A DNA stretch of 64,000 bases from Sweltsa coloradensis (taxonomy: Eukaryota; Arthropoda; Insecta; Plecoptera; Chloroperlidae). The position numbers and the translations under genes were made by a program. The stretch is from contig JAMZAV010000641.1 in the NCBI GenBank assembly GCA_024449915.1, positions 62,001 through 126,000 of the forward strand, given 5' to 3'. This document shows positions 36,238-47,980 of this stretch, one piece after another; position 1 is the stretch's first letter, and each line of letters begins with the position of its first letter. The notes below the pieces were generated by a model. That model searched no databases. It was not told the origin of the DNA and saw only the letters and a list, made by a program, of their open reading frames with translations.

Positions 36238-36681
36238 TAAGAGTCTTCACGGGACAGAAATGTATACGGCACGCTCGTAAGCACTCAAATTAGGATGTAC
36301 AACGCTCTGGAAAAAAATTGAAACAACATACGAGAATTCTGACATGCACATGACACAGATATTTTTATGCAGAACAACATACAAGGAACAGAATTGATGT
36401 ATGTAATAAACCCTACTATTCACCATTGTTAAAGTTCAACGTCACGGGAGCAACCTCTTCTTGTTCCTGTTGCTTAGACTTTATGCGTAACCATGGTGTA
36501 TAGAAGGGTTTATAACATACATCAATTCTGTTTGTTGTATGTTCTTCTGAATAAAAATATCTGTGTCTTTTGCTTTATAGAATTCACGTTGACGTTTCAA
36601 ATTTTTCTCCAGAGCGTTGTTCATCTTAACTTGAGTGCTTACGAGCATGACGTTTACATGTCTGTCTCGTGAACACTCTTA
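36238..36681. repeat. Foldback with ~200-bp arms
   Basis: TAAGAGTCTTCACGGGACAG pairs with CTGTCTCGTGAACACTCTTA; CAACGCTCTGGA pairs with TCCAGAGCGTTG; ACAGAATTGATGTATGT pairs with ACATACATCAATTCTGT. The centre is near 36460. The right end directly abuts family C copy 5. Confidence 0.8.
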
Positions 36682-36960
36682 AGGGAGGGAAACTCCCTTA
36701 TATGCATCACTTTTATCTTTCCGTCTGTGTGCGTGTAACGTCTTAGGTTAAAAACCCGACATGACTTCCATTACAATATAGTAATTTGTTTCCTTGCCAT
36801 TCGACGAGGATGGTACTAATATTTTTGGTGCGATAAAGAGGCGAATATTGCTTTCTAAAATGGGGATTTTTTATGTACTCGACACTCCCACCAATGAACC
36901 TTGAAATGAGACGTTTTATAATAAATAATTAACTGTAAGTTTTGCTCCATATTATCGGTA
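36682..36960 (+). mobile_element. Family C element, copy 5
   Basis: It starts AGGGAGGGAAACTCCCTTAT and carries TATGCATCACTTTTATC, CATTCGACGAGGATGGTAC, CTCGACACTCCCACCAATG (a diverged form of the subterminal motif, about 36878-36896) and a GTTTTGCTCCATATT end near 36950. It begins at the base right after the foldback 36238-36681. Confidence 0.55.
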
Positions 36961-38020
36961 CTTAGGATCGGTATTAATGTGTTTTGACGTAGATTGATGT
37001 ATTATCACTTATTGGGTTTGGCCATAAATGGGGTAACATTATTTCTGATTATGGTTTCGAATACAACTTTTTTTAACTCTCCTATTTTCGCTCCATTGGC
37101 CTAAGTTTTTATGTTTACATTACTGAATCAATATCCTTTAAAAAAGGCAACAAAGACAAGGTGATTGACGTTTTGGCTTAGGTTTTGTTATTTTGTGGGT
37201 TTAAAAGAACTTCAAAAGGGGAAATGGCTCATCGGATCGTTTCGTGCATATTGAAAAACTTTCCCTTTCTTCAAAATGTCCTAACGAGTTTTTTTTTTCT
37301 TAAAACCAAGTGCTAAAGTATGTTCCACTGTTATTTCAAGGATGTAGCATGAGTCTTAAAACTAACGCCATCCATAAATCAACAAACTTTCTTCAGTAAG
37401 TTTTCTAGCTTGTTTTGCGTTCACAATTTCGTGCATTAAGGATCTTTGTTTTTTGTGTGCTTTCAATTTACGTAGTTTACAGTTTAACGCCATAAAAACA
37501 GCTGAATTTGACTACATCCTTCCAATTTATGATTGCAATATAAATCTATGTCAGAAAATATTACTGTTTATGCATTATTCGTTGTTATAATTCGGAGTAT
37601 AACTGTAAGACCGTTCATTTTTTCTGCATCGACGATTGAATATTGTATTACTATTTGTTTTGATAAAGGCGTATTATTAAATTTATTTATTTCACACATT
37701 ATGAAAAGTACAAAACAACAGTAAGAACACGATTATATCGCAAATGTAGGGGGGGGGAGAGATTGAGAAAGCAAGTGGGACACAAGTAACTACCTACATT
37801 CAAATGTTAAATGCTGTGACAGAAGAATATATAATTCCAATTTCCTCCCCGGGGATTTGAGTTAAAATAATATTGAATTACTACGTTTCATGGGTGCTTT
37901 TGAAGGTCAGTCAAAATGTATTTGGATAAAACATAATTTGATACAACGTATTCGTAAATATGTACTGTAAAATTATTCATTTATTTATGGCCAAGTGGCC
38001 AATTAGTTGTAATGCCATTA

Positions 38021-38039
38021 ACCCGGCACCTCCACCAAA
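38021..38039 (+). repeat. Isolated family C motif
   Basis: ACCCGGCACCTCCACCAAA, identical to the motif in copies 2 and 4, with no clear family C ends nearby. Confidence 0.55.
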
Positions 38040-38365
38040 TTACGAACAATTAATTCATTTACAGAGAATTTTTTTGAATGTTGGTTTATGACGAAAAAGC
38101 AGAGGAAAATTTTCTTGAAATCCAAATCTTTAACTCCAATTTTAACTACTTTTACAACTATCGTTTACAGCAACTCAATCCAAAAAAATGATTGTTCGTA
38201 ATCGAATGTACAAGACATGACGTTAATCCTGATGATAAATTCATACCACCCTGTAAATAAATCGATATTCACTATATTCTAGATTGCTTATCGATTTCGC
38301 TAACGGAGAAACACTCACGTAGGTGTAATCGAGTGTATGAAGAATCAAGTATGTTATTAAGTAAC

Positions 38366-38490
38366 TTCCTGGGAAGCCAAGAGGTTAAAGCGGCCGACCG
38401 GCAATCGGGAGCCATGGGTTCGATACCCGGCTGAGATGGATTTTTAAATTCCTGGGTTGATTTGTATTCGTTCTAAATTGTAAAATGTAA
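38366..38490 (+). mobile_element. Family G: tRNA-headed short repeat
   Basis: TTCCTGGGAAGCCAAGAGG then TTAAAGCGGCCGAC (A-box-like) and GGGTTCGATACCCGG (strong B box), then ATGGATTTTTAAATTCCTGG and TTGATTTGTATTCGTTCTAA. The post-head part recurs at 4950, so it is a dispersed repeat and not a tRNA gene; it lies just upstream of the 632-bp hairpin. Confidence 0.65.
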
Positions 38491-38520
38491 ATTGTATAGG
38501 AAAACTTTTTAGACCTTATT

Positions 38521-39152
38521 TAAGGCTTTCGACCGCGTTTTTCTATTTTCCAAAATATGCTACCAAGTCAAAATATAGTGAATGGCATTGAAACCTGGCT
38601 ATTTTAGAAAATCAAAAATATTTTTTTCAAATTTTTCTGATTCGGTACACGGCCAATATAGCCACCTCAAAATAATTTCCAACTTCAATTCGCCCAAGGC
38701 ACAACCATTCAACGTAGGTGTTGTGTCTTTTTGTGACATTCATTTTCAACTGTTTTTCTATGGACTGACTGAGAGAAAAAAGATTTATTTTAACAATTGT
38801 CTTTTCTGCGAATTTTTTCGTTTGGCGGTATTTTTTACCGATTTGTACCGCCAAACAAAAAAATTCGCAAGAAAGACAATTGTTAAAAAAAATATTTTTT
38901 CTCTCTGTCAGTCTATAGAAAACTAGTTGAAAATTAATGTCACTAAAGCACAACACCCCACGTTAAATGATGTGCCTTGGCGAATTGAAGTTTGAAATTA
39001 TTTTGAGATGGCTATATTGGACGTGTACCGGATCAGAAAAATTTGAAAAAAATATTTTTGATTTTCTAAAATAGCCAGGTTTCAAAGCCATTAACTATGT
39101 TTTGACTTGGAAGCATATTTTGGAAAATAGAAAAACGCGGTCGAATAGCCTT
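38521..39152. mobile_element. Long hairpin element: ~310-bp arms, 15-bp loop
   Basis: Left arm 38521-38830 and right arm 38846-39152 are reverse complements with few differences; the loop lies between TTTGGCGGTA and TACCGCCAAA. Outer ends read TAAGGCTTTCGACCGCG and CGCGGTCGAATAGCCTTA. The two open frames of 114 and 109 codons on opposite strands are mirror images produced by the palindrome, not genes. A transcript would fold into long double-stranded RNA. Confidence 0.85.
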
Positions 39153-39178
39153 AATATTTTATCATTTCATCTCATGTG

Positions 39179-39196
39179 ACCCGGCACCTCCACCAA
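39179..39196 (+). repeat. Isolated family C motif next to the long hairpin
   Basis: ACCCGGCACCTCCACCAA lies 27 bp beyond the right end of the 632-bp hairpin element; flanks match no other family C part. Confidence 0.5.
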
Positions 39197-39839
39197 TTCT
39201 CGGCAAATATTTGTAAACAGTCAAATTCTTCCGTTTTACCTTAAAATACCGTTTATTTTTTTGTATACATATATAATTATTTCACATTTAAAATTCAATG
39301 TCTCTAACTATAAATTACAAAAATTTACTAGAAAAAATGAACCAAAAATAGCTACGTATCAATACAACCAACAAAACTAAATCCTTCCCAACCACCCTGT
39401 ATATAAATCGATCGTCACCGCGCCTGAATTTGAGTTCTATTTTCTCGTAGGCCTGTTCTGTAATTAGAGGCAAAACGAAGCATAGCTCGGTTCAAAGAAC
39501 ACAAGACAGGCACACGAATCTCAATCGCCGTGATTGTGACTTGGTAGCCGGGACATCAAAGCCGCCCCAGGGTAATAAGGCTAAGGGTTAGCAAAGAGAT
39601 AGGGGTAGGGTTGGCTTCTGGGGGGATGAAATAACGACAAGATCAAGGGAGCTTGTATATATCATTCGCTGAACACAACGAGGATTCAAAACAAACAATC
39701 TAAGAAAAGACGAAGGGAAAGTTTAGGGCGGTTACAGTGTTGTCTTTAGAGATGTATAAAATTGTTTCCCTGAATTGTTTTTACACTTAAAATACACCCA
39801 ATGATGTTTTAAAAAATAAAACTATTTAGCAGGTAGAAA

Positions 39840-40229
39840 CGTTACAATTACAAATCATTGGACTTTTCGCTGTTATTTACATAATATATTTGTATTTAAA
39901 AGGTGATATTTCATACAATACTATCAGTGTGCCTAGTGTTAATTATCCAGCCAATTGGAAGAGTTTCGGTTCATCTATTTCATAACTTGATCAATAGTTT
40001 TATTCTATACACCAACTGTCCAACATGTCAATTAAATGTTCTTTTTTTTCGTTAAAAAGTTTTTTGATATTTAGAATTTTTAGGGAAATGTTTGTGTCTT
40101 GTCTGTTGTGGTTTTTAATTGTTTATTTGTTTGATACAGACTTCTGTAAAGCAGTCGAAATATCACCTTTTAAATAAAAATATATTATGTAAATAACAGT
40201 GAAAAGTCCAATGATTTGCATTTGTAACG
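39840..40229. repeat. Foldback with ~73-bp arms and ~240-bp spacer
   Basis: Arms 39840-39912 and 40156-40229 pair: CGTTACAATTACAAATCATT with AATGATTTGCATTTGTAACG, and AAAAGGTGATATTTC with GAAATATCACCTTTT. The spacer is AT-rich without coding capacity. Confidence 0.8.
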
Positions 40230-41695
40230 CAAATGATGTATTTAGTATGCTGATATTAATCTGCTATTACGTGTCATAAAAAAACTTGTGTATTGTGTAT
40301 ATAAAACTCTAGATAAATAGTATAAATTGTAATAAGTTAATTTATGAACAGTGGCAGAATATAATATCTAACAATATCTCATTCAGAAAAATTAAAACAA
40401 ATACACGTTTTTTGGTATAAAATATTTTTATGCTACAATTTAGTGACCCAGTTTAAGAGGAAAACGAAATTTTGGTAAAGATTTGATAAAATGTTCACGG
40501 GCTGTTGTTATAAGATTTTTTCGTTATTTGACATGTCAACAATGAAGCTATTTGATTTACGAGTGGTGGACTAAAGAATACGGTTTGATTTGCTTGATTT
40601 TCGGATTCACAACCAAATAAACACAGAATCGCCACCATTTGGGGAAAAACTTGCCTTCATTTTTTAAGATCTAAGTCCTAATTTTTCTTTGGGTCAGTAT
40701 TGATTTTATCAATTTCAATCCGTTTAAACAAACAAAATATTATGAAAGCGTAGACCAAAAATTAACATCTAGTCAATTTTGAGGACCGCATGAAAAACTT
40801 AAAATCCAGAGTATATTAGAGTCATGCACGATAAAAAAAGATTTTTGTTATCTATCAGATTGTGAATCTTGATTTAACAGAATGTAGTTAGAAAAGTATG
40901 AACGTAGCACACTTTAAACATGTTCATGTTGTTAGAATCGCATCCAAGTTTTCTAGAGCTATTATATTCCAAATTTAGTGACCTAATTGTATTACCAACT
41001 TTAGATTGACCTACTTGATTCGATCAAACAATTTTGATCGAAAATGAATATTTAACTTGAATATTAAACTATGTGGGAAAAAGAATATGTAGATACTTTT
41101 ATATCATAAAGTATAACTTTTAATACAAATTTAAGATAAATTGAAATAAACTTGGGAGTAATTTTATGGAATGATTCCTCGGTTTCATATTATCTTTTGC
41201 CAAGTTCTTGAATTTCCTGTATGTATTCGGTGCTGATTTAATTTATTTCCGGAAACGGAAACGTATCATTTCAATTACACTTAATATCTGTGGGCTAAAA
41301 TTTGTTAATATTTCAATTAGTTTCTAAGTAAATTATTTGTCCATAAATTAAAGGTTTTCTTCTCGTTGCTGTAACTGCTGACTACGCTGAACCACCGACT
41401 TGATTTATAAAGGGATCTAATTTATGGAAATTTCGGATGGTAATTTTGCTGCGATTGAATTTACTCCAGCATCCTGTATTCCCGAGGAAAAAATTGACGG
41501 ATAACTGTATGTAAATATATACGACCCGCTCTATGCTTCTAAGCGTGGAAACTGTTGGTTTAAAATGCAAGCCTTTGAAATACGGTTTGATCAACTAACG
41601 TTGAGAATTGATGATACACACACATATTGTAAGTATGAACATAATGCTTGATTACTCCCTTTTATGTAAAATTTATAATGTATTGTATGTATTGT

Positions 41696-42119
41696 GTGGC
41701 TCGTTGGTCTTGTTAGTGTATCTGCTTCCAATGCAGAAGGTCCAGGGTTCGATTCCCGCCAAATTCAGAAGATTTTAACTTCTGGTTTGGACTTAAGTCC
41801 ATCAGTTTGTGTCTTAGGAGTTTGTAAACGGTGACTTTGAAGCCGTCCTAGCAACGAAGCACATAATAAATTCAGAGTTGTTCTGAATCGGCCTTGTTGA
41901 TTCTGGCGTTGATCCGCGGGTGTTCGCACTGTCCATACCAGTGATTGCTATATTTCCTATTAAAAATAACGATCTTTGGTTGATTATCGCTCACTTGTCG
42001 ATTGCGTCGGGGCCTACAGGGGAGGCTTAGCCGCTTTGATTTACTGTCCCCCACTGAAAATCAGTAATATAACTGAGTGGGTAGACTCTACATACAATTT
42101 TTATATTTATTTATTTATC
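41696..42119 (+). mobile_element. Family D SINE, full-length copy with tRNA-Gly-like head
   Basis: The head (41696-41760) reads GTGGCTCGTTGGTCTTGTTA, then CTGCTTCCAATGCAG, an anticodon arm with loop CTTCCAA (TCC, glycine type), then GGGTTCGATTCCC, a near-ideal B box. The body holds GTGACTTTGAAGCCGTCCTA, TTGTTGATTCTGGCGTTGAT and CGGGTGTTCGCACTGTCC. The tail ends in CCCCCACTGAAAATCAGT, AACTGAGTGGGTAGACTC and a (TTTAT)n run. Head, body and simple tail are the standard layout of a tRNA-derived SINE, moved by a partner LINE that is not in this window. Confidence 0.85.
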
Positions 42120-42904
42120 GTCAATTTTAAGTCACAATGTCTTTAACTTAAATCGTTATCAGAATAATTTTGCATGCTCCGCCAAGATTGAAATATTTAC
42201 ATTCTTTTATTTACAAGGGAACGAAAACTGTTTTTAAAATTTGATAGTTTAAAAATATCAACAAAATACACAAAATTAAAAATGTTCAAATATCATATAT
42301 TATTAACAAATACAATTGTTGGACACATGCTCAATCTGCGTACTTCTATCACTCATTCACAAATTTAAACTCTACCAGATAAGAGATTTTGGCGTATTTT
42401 CCGCTCCCAAAACTTTCACATCATGCTTTCTAATGGAAATTAGCTTTATAATCAACGGGAATAGAAAGCTCACAATTTAATATACTTTCTCAAAATTATT
42501 CCGTCTTTCAACGTTTCAAATAGAATCAATTATCTCTTTTTCTCTTACTTTTTCTTATCCTTTCGAATTATTAATAACCCCTTTTATTCTAAAAATGTAA
42601 GATAAAACTAAATTTGCCTCTATCTTTCAACCTAAGGGCGAAATATTTAACGAGGTGCCAACACTGAAGTCTATCGTAAGATAATTACGAACGTTGTTGA
42701 GTTTGCTGGAAGTAGAAGATTAATTTGGTAAATTGATGAGCGCTGACGGAGCGTGGACAATTTCATCTCATTAAATCCTGTAACTAGTTTTGTTTTATTA
42801 AGCGAACAATCTAAGCTGAACTTACGAGCACGTTATCGACATTTGTGTAGAACGATGTAGACTCACTCACATTGATTACAAATCTTACTATGCGTATAGT
42901 TACA

Positions 42905-43459
42905 CTAGGGAAACGCTTAAGTCCCGCCGCGTTGATGGATGAGCTTTTTTGTAAGTTTTTAGTTTGCGTAGGACCACTTTATTTTTGCAAGTTCTATTTG
43001 AATGCATTGTAGGTGATTGTTGTCAAGTTTCTATTGTTACTTGTTATTGTAAATCTAAAAAAACTCATATTAAAACCTTTATTCTATGGATTCTAGCTAA
43101 CTTTTTCAACTTTTTCTTTCAAAAAGCAATACATAACCATTACTTTAATGTACATGTAAAATATTAACGTTGTATCCTTACCTATTTGGTCACAATCGGC
43201 CCAATTGTTACGAAAATATCGCACTAAAAATCGAAAAAAATCGTTAAAGTATACGATATTCATGAGAAATATTTCTTCAATTGTACCCAAAAATGTGGCA
43301 AGTCTAAGTTCAGAGATTTCAAGGTCCCCTCCAATTTTCATCAAGATCGCATATGCCGTTTGCCCGGTAGAGAGCGAACAAACAGACAAAAATACAAAAA
43401 AATAGAGCTAATTTTTTTTGAAGGTCAGTGAAATTGAAGTCTTCGCTTCGCTCATCCAA
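42905..43459 (+). mobile_element. Family B element, copy 4 (most complete)
   Basis: This is the fullest copy: CTAGGGAAACGCTTAAGTCC, then CGCGTTGATGGATGAGC at the left, TTTGCGTAGGACCACTTTA, CCATTACTTTAATGT, CACAATCGGCCCAATTG, TCATCAAGATCGCATATGCC, ending GAAGTCTTCGCTTCGCTCAT then CCAA. It shares its outermost word CTAGGGAAACGC with family A, so the two may use the same mobilising machinery (inference). No protein is encoded. Confidence 0.75.
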
Positions 43460-43895
43460 AAATACAATCACCACCTTATTTTTTATGTATTCTAAATGTT
43501 ATTTATTTTTGACGAAGATTGTAAATTTTCAAAATTTGTTCAAACGGCTAACAACAACAAAAAATGAATACCTCCCAAACGGTAATAATTTCGTGAATTT
43601 ATTGCATTTTATTGAACAAAACTTGCACTTTAGAGGTATTTTTCGTCTCGTTTTAAATAGACATTTGTACGAAGACAAGTTTGGTGAAAATAGTTTATTA
43701 GAAATAACATTAAATAATGGCAAACCGATTTCAATCATGTTTCAAACCATTGTTAGGTAAAATTATAAAATTACCTTTTGTCTTATTGTAGTTAACTTAT
43801 TGATTTTTTGGTTAAATATTTAGTTTAATATATATTATTTATGTTTATATTATTTAATTACAGAATAATTAACGTGTTTTAAATGGGAACTCTGA

Positions 43896-43915
43896 ACCCG
43901 GCACCTCCACCAAAA
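43896..43915 (+). repeat. Isolated family C motif
   Basis: ACCCGGCACCTCCACCAAAA in AT-rich sequence, about 440 bp downstream of family B copy 4. Confidence 0.55.
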
Positions 43916-44483
43916 TATGACTTAATTAATTTTTGTTTTGCATGAACGTCTTTCTTTTTTATTATTCATGAATATGGTACTTAAAAAATATCTATCTCTT
44001 AACTGTTTTAACTAACTGTATGTGAATTCGAATGTGAAATTAGATTATTCATTTTCTAGAATCAAGGAAAACTCGTTTTTACAAATCCCAAATCAAAATG
44101 ACATCTTTCACTCTGACTTATCCTTAATAATTTACGCATGTCACAAGGATTAGACAGGGACATTTCACCTGATCAATTTTATATTTACTTTTGACGTTTC
44201 AACTCAAATTTTAACTTCAGGAAACAAGAGTAATTCAATGTATAAACTTCTAAAATTATTTTTTAACTGTTCCGATCAACTTAGTTATATTATATTCCAT
44301 TTCGCGAAAGTCTTCAATTTGTTGAGTTAATATAGGACATGCGTTTTTAGCAAATTCCTGTTCGCACGTCCGACTGACACCACAGATGATCCAAATTTTG
44401 GATAGTTGTCACGGCAGCAGGAATGAAATGAGGGGCTCTTCAGAAACACTTTTATAAAAATTGCTTTCAAATAATTTTTTTAA

Positions 44484-44786
44484 ATGCATTTATTTTTACG
44501 ATTTTGGATTTTGTTAAGTCTAAAATTGACAATATTTGTGACATTTTTCTACCTGATTAACGCAAAATATCAACAATCTATGACCATAGAGCTGTCCTTG
44601 CACGCTTTATTGACAACTTTAGAAAGCTTTATATTTGTCGGATACTTTCTGGTCGATCGAATAGCAATGTGCCAACTGCCAAATGTGTCCTATTCCATCT
44701 TATTACTGATAAGTGATAACTTTTACTTCGCAGTGTTTATTGTTCTCATCTCTCAATATTATTACAAAGAAGACCTCCACTCTTAA
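44484..44786 (+). CDS. Hydrophobic 100-codon ORF, probably chance
   Basis: Three to four hydrophobic stretches (about residues 3-25, 40-57, 66-91) separated by short polar turns. AT-rich sequence naturally yields Phe/Leu/Ile-rich frames, and one or two frames of this length are expected by chance in a window of this size. No receptor or transporter motif is visible. Listed only so that the open stretch is on record. Confidence 0.12.
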   Translation: MHLFLRFWILLSLKLTIFVTFFYLINAKYQQSMTIELSLHALLTTLESFIFVGYFLVDRIAMCQLPNVSYSILLLISDNFYFAVFIVLISQYYYKEDLHS

Positions 44787-45063
44787 GCTCGAGTGAATCT
44801 GACACAATGCAATTCCCCGATGATACACAACGTGCATACGTGAAACCCGATGTTTCATCGCTGAAATGTCATAATCATCCCCTACGTCATCGCCAGCCAA
44901 CCTCACGAGGATTTTCCATCACTAAAATGAGATTGCGATCCAATCACCGGTGGAAGGGTGAACAGGCAATTGTCCAGGTTCTCGTATTCGCAATCCCCTG
45001 AGTAAATTAACAGTGGTTAGGATAATTGTCATCTGACAGTCATTACCAAGTACATGCCTATGT

Positions 45064-45090
45064 GGGAGGGGGGTGGGAGGGGGTGGGGGG
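45064..45090 (+). other. G-quadruplex candidate
   Basis: G-runs of 3, 6, 3, 5 and 6 separated by single bases (A, T, A, T). Single-base loops are the pattern that favours very stable parallel quadruplexes. It lies in GC-richer DNA between AT-rich flanks. Confidence 0.75.
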
Positions 45091-46581
45091 TACTGCAATG
45101 TACGAAATTGCATTTAACGGTTGGGGGAGTCATCGATGTTAAAGGTCATGGGGTTAACCATGTTTCGACTAGAGACGCATGATCGCTGTCACGTATCTAC
45201 CTACGAAATAGCCAATAACCTTACGTGCAGCCCAATTGTAGGAAAGGTATAAATCTCCGTCATTGTTTAGAATATATTAATGTAGGGTCTTTACTTTCAA
45301 GGATTTTTATTGTTTCTCGAGGATACCAGGATTTTGGACAAAATCTTAGGAATTTCTACCATAAAAAAAAATGAATACATTTATGTATTTAATATTTAAA
45401 GTTGTCAACAGCACGTTAGTACCATCTTTCAAAGACCCTTACTACATCTAAATAAATGACAAGGTGAATATGACGTGGCGAATGATGTACAGAGATAAAG
45501 AAGGAGATAGTTATGAACATTATTTTTAAAACGGCCTAAAAAGCAATCAACATTAACAAACATCTAACAATTGTAAAAATATAAGTATAACCGGGTACTA
45601 GTTTGTATTAATAGACCCAGCGATAGACACAATGTGGAAAACTAAAACGTTGATACATATTTTAAGCAAATTCAGATTCTAAGGCCTATGCTCACGTGTA
45701 ATGTTAGTTAAATTCTCGAAAATCAATCTGGCATAACGTTTTATTGTATGGAAACCTGAAAATATGTATAATTCCTTCGTGTAATAATAAGCGAATTTCT
45801 AAATAGCTTTTTTAAAGGATTTCGGAGGATTTTTCAAGTACCTTTCAAAGACAAATATAGCTTTTTGGTGGAAACCCTGTATTACTGAGGCTTTCCCTAT
45901 ACATATGTAGCTTTACTCTAGCTACAGTAGAATATTCTTCAATGAATTTTAAATATGTTGTTGCTTTCAAGCATTCAAGTTTTAACCAGGTTCGACAGAA
46001 CAATGCCTATTTAAAATTCCTTGAAGAAAATGTGACTTTAAACAGAGTGAAGAGATACGGTGTCGTTATAATACTGCCAATATTGAAATAAGTGTTTTTG
46101 GGCCTTACAGTGTAATTTTTTTTAACGTATGATCGGTAATAATTTCGACTTTTTTAAATGATCTATCAAACTTTGGGCTTAAACCAAGAAAGAGTAGGGA
46201 TGTAAAGATTTTACATTTTTTGCTCGTAGTTAAAAAAAAGTTCCGAAAACTTTTCGTCTGATAGTACAGTACATCGTCAAAACTTTAAAACTTTAATTAA
46301 AGATTTAAATAGACCGTGGCAAGAAAAGTTTAATCGAATTTCAGCTTGTCATTTCTATGAAGTAAGTTTTATCATCTTTAAAGTAAAATATTCTAAAGCA
46401 CCGATATGAGATGCCAATTAATCATATTTATGGAAGTACAAAGAAACCAAATCTTATCTAAAATAATAAAATAAAACTTTAAATTAATTGCGTACTTTTT
46501 GAGCATCAAACCATAGCAATATAACACAATTTAACACACAATCTCATAAAAGAAAACTCCTGAAATAAGTCTCTCTTCTCA

Positions 46582-46625
46582 GTTACACCATTGAGTTAGA
46601 TATTCTAAACTCAATGGTTACACAC
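46582..46625. repeat. Short perfect-stem palindrome
   Basis: GTTACACCATTGAGTTAGAT followed by ATTCTAAACTCAATGGTTAC; the stems ACCATTGAGTT and AACTCAATGGT pair exactly around a short AT loop. Too short and loop-poor for a typical microRNA precursor. Confidence 0.6.
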
Positions 46626-47139
46626 TTTCATATGTTCATTTCAACTAACTCAAGCAAAACAAAAATTAATATCACACACTTTAAAAAAAAAAATGATAAT
46701 ATTATATGTTTAATTAATCAATTATCCGATTTGCTCTGTTGTGATCAGTAACTGAATAAGTTTAAACATCAAGTTAAATGGAAAAAATGGAAATCAATTT
46801 TATGAATTTCTGACCGAAAAATAAGTAAAATAACTTCTCAAGAATGTATAAAATGAATTAAATCTTCTACCAGTTTAGTAGTTGTTTTTTTCTTACTTTA
46901 ACTTGTTTAATGGTATTCTCAAATATTTGCCGATTTCCGAATATCTTTCCTAGAAAATGACAGAAAGTGGATCGCTCTTTTCATGCAGTGTTTTTTTATT
47001 CTTAATCTAAGTTTTCAACTCTTTAGGATGTACTGTATTATCAAGTGAAACGTTTTCCCATAAAAAAAAAAACTGTTGGTTAAAATAAAAGAAGTACGAA
47101 ATTCTTCAAAAAACTAGTCGATCAAGCCCCACAAAACCG

Positions 47140-47345
47140 CCATACTTTACATCCGAGTCTCAACAAGATCTTTCTTGACAGCCCAGATGGAACCGCGGGC
47201 GAAACTCGTTAAAGGAAGCTCGCTCCAAGTCAGGGCTGAAATTCAAATTTGTCACTCTACATCGTAAGCCTCATTTCCCTGAAGATTTGCGGGGCCTGCC
47301 TGTCTGATCGGGGACTCTTGAGAGGGGAAGGGGGGGAACTGTCAC
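47140..47345. other. GC-richer island with G-rich end
   Basis: CAGATGGAACCGCGGGCG, CTCGCTCCAAGTCAGGGC, GCGGGGCCTGCCTGTCTGAT and GAGAGGGGAAGGGGGGG stand out. No long frame or recognised motif. Confidence 0.2.
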
Positions 47346-47694
47346 ATATGATGGATGCTTTAATTGACAGTACCAAGAGGTGCGATTGTGCTGCTTTCCA
47401 TTGGGAGATTAAAGCATTATAAATCTGTCATCCTTTGTTTTTTCCCATGAGATATGCAAGGATTTTCAATGGTGGAGTTTTGAAGTTTAAGCATTATTGA
47501 TTTCGTAAGAAAGGTTCAAGGTTAGGATTTATTCTACAAACGATGCAGACCTTTTTTTTAGTATGCTTGGTCCGTATAGTTTATCAGAAAACAAACAAGG
47601 TACGAGTAATCAAAATTGAGACTGAAGTTAGTTACTAACAAATTGTCGAGTAAAATACACAAATATAATTTTATTAAGCATTGAAATATCTTGA

Positions 47695-47709
47695 TGGAGG
47701 TGCCGAGTA
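47695..47709 (-). repeat. Isolated, diverged family C motif
   Basis: TGGAGGTGCCGAGTA is the reverse complement of a shortened, one-mismatch version of the motif. It is the weakest of the isolated copies. Confidence 0.3.
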
Positions 47710-47980
47710 CACAAATGCACTTGCACCCAATAGTTCATAAAAACATGATGTATATCCTTGTTAAAGGGTTATTTCAGCAACAAAACAATGCAGGCCAATC
47801 GTATGTCGTGTTCGGTTTTATCGTGAAAAGTGTTGCATATTGGAGGGTTGCGTTCCCTTATTATTCACACATGTTCTTATATAATTTTCATATTTTTGTA
47901 TTGCATTTCTTTCTATGCTCAGTACAATTGCTTCAGTTAAATATTTGTTATTACGTATTAATATAAGCGTTTACAAATTT

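Larger units (their letters stand above)
43916..47694. other. Mostly AT-rich unassigned sequence
   Basis: Includes the hydrophobic frame at 44484, a GC-richer patch at 44800-45130 with the quadruplex candidate, the palindrome at 46582 and the island at 47140. Nothing else recognised. Confidence 0.45.

Noticed and set aside
38395..38432. Functional tRNA gene around the strong B box
   Set aside because: No closing acceptor stem, and the following sequence recurs at 4950 as a dispersed repeat.
38582..38956. 114- and 109-codon frames on opposite strands
   Set aside because: They mirror each other across the hairpin centre, so both are by-products of the inverted repeat.
41696..41760. Functional tRNA-Gly gene
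   Set aside because: Anticodon and T arms are good but no acceptor stem pairs, and the unit recurs with a SINE body and tail.
44484..44786. Chemoreceptor-like membrane protein
   Set aside because: Hydrophobic frames of this length arise by chance in AT-rich DNA and no receptor motif is visible; listed only at very low confidence.
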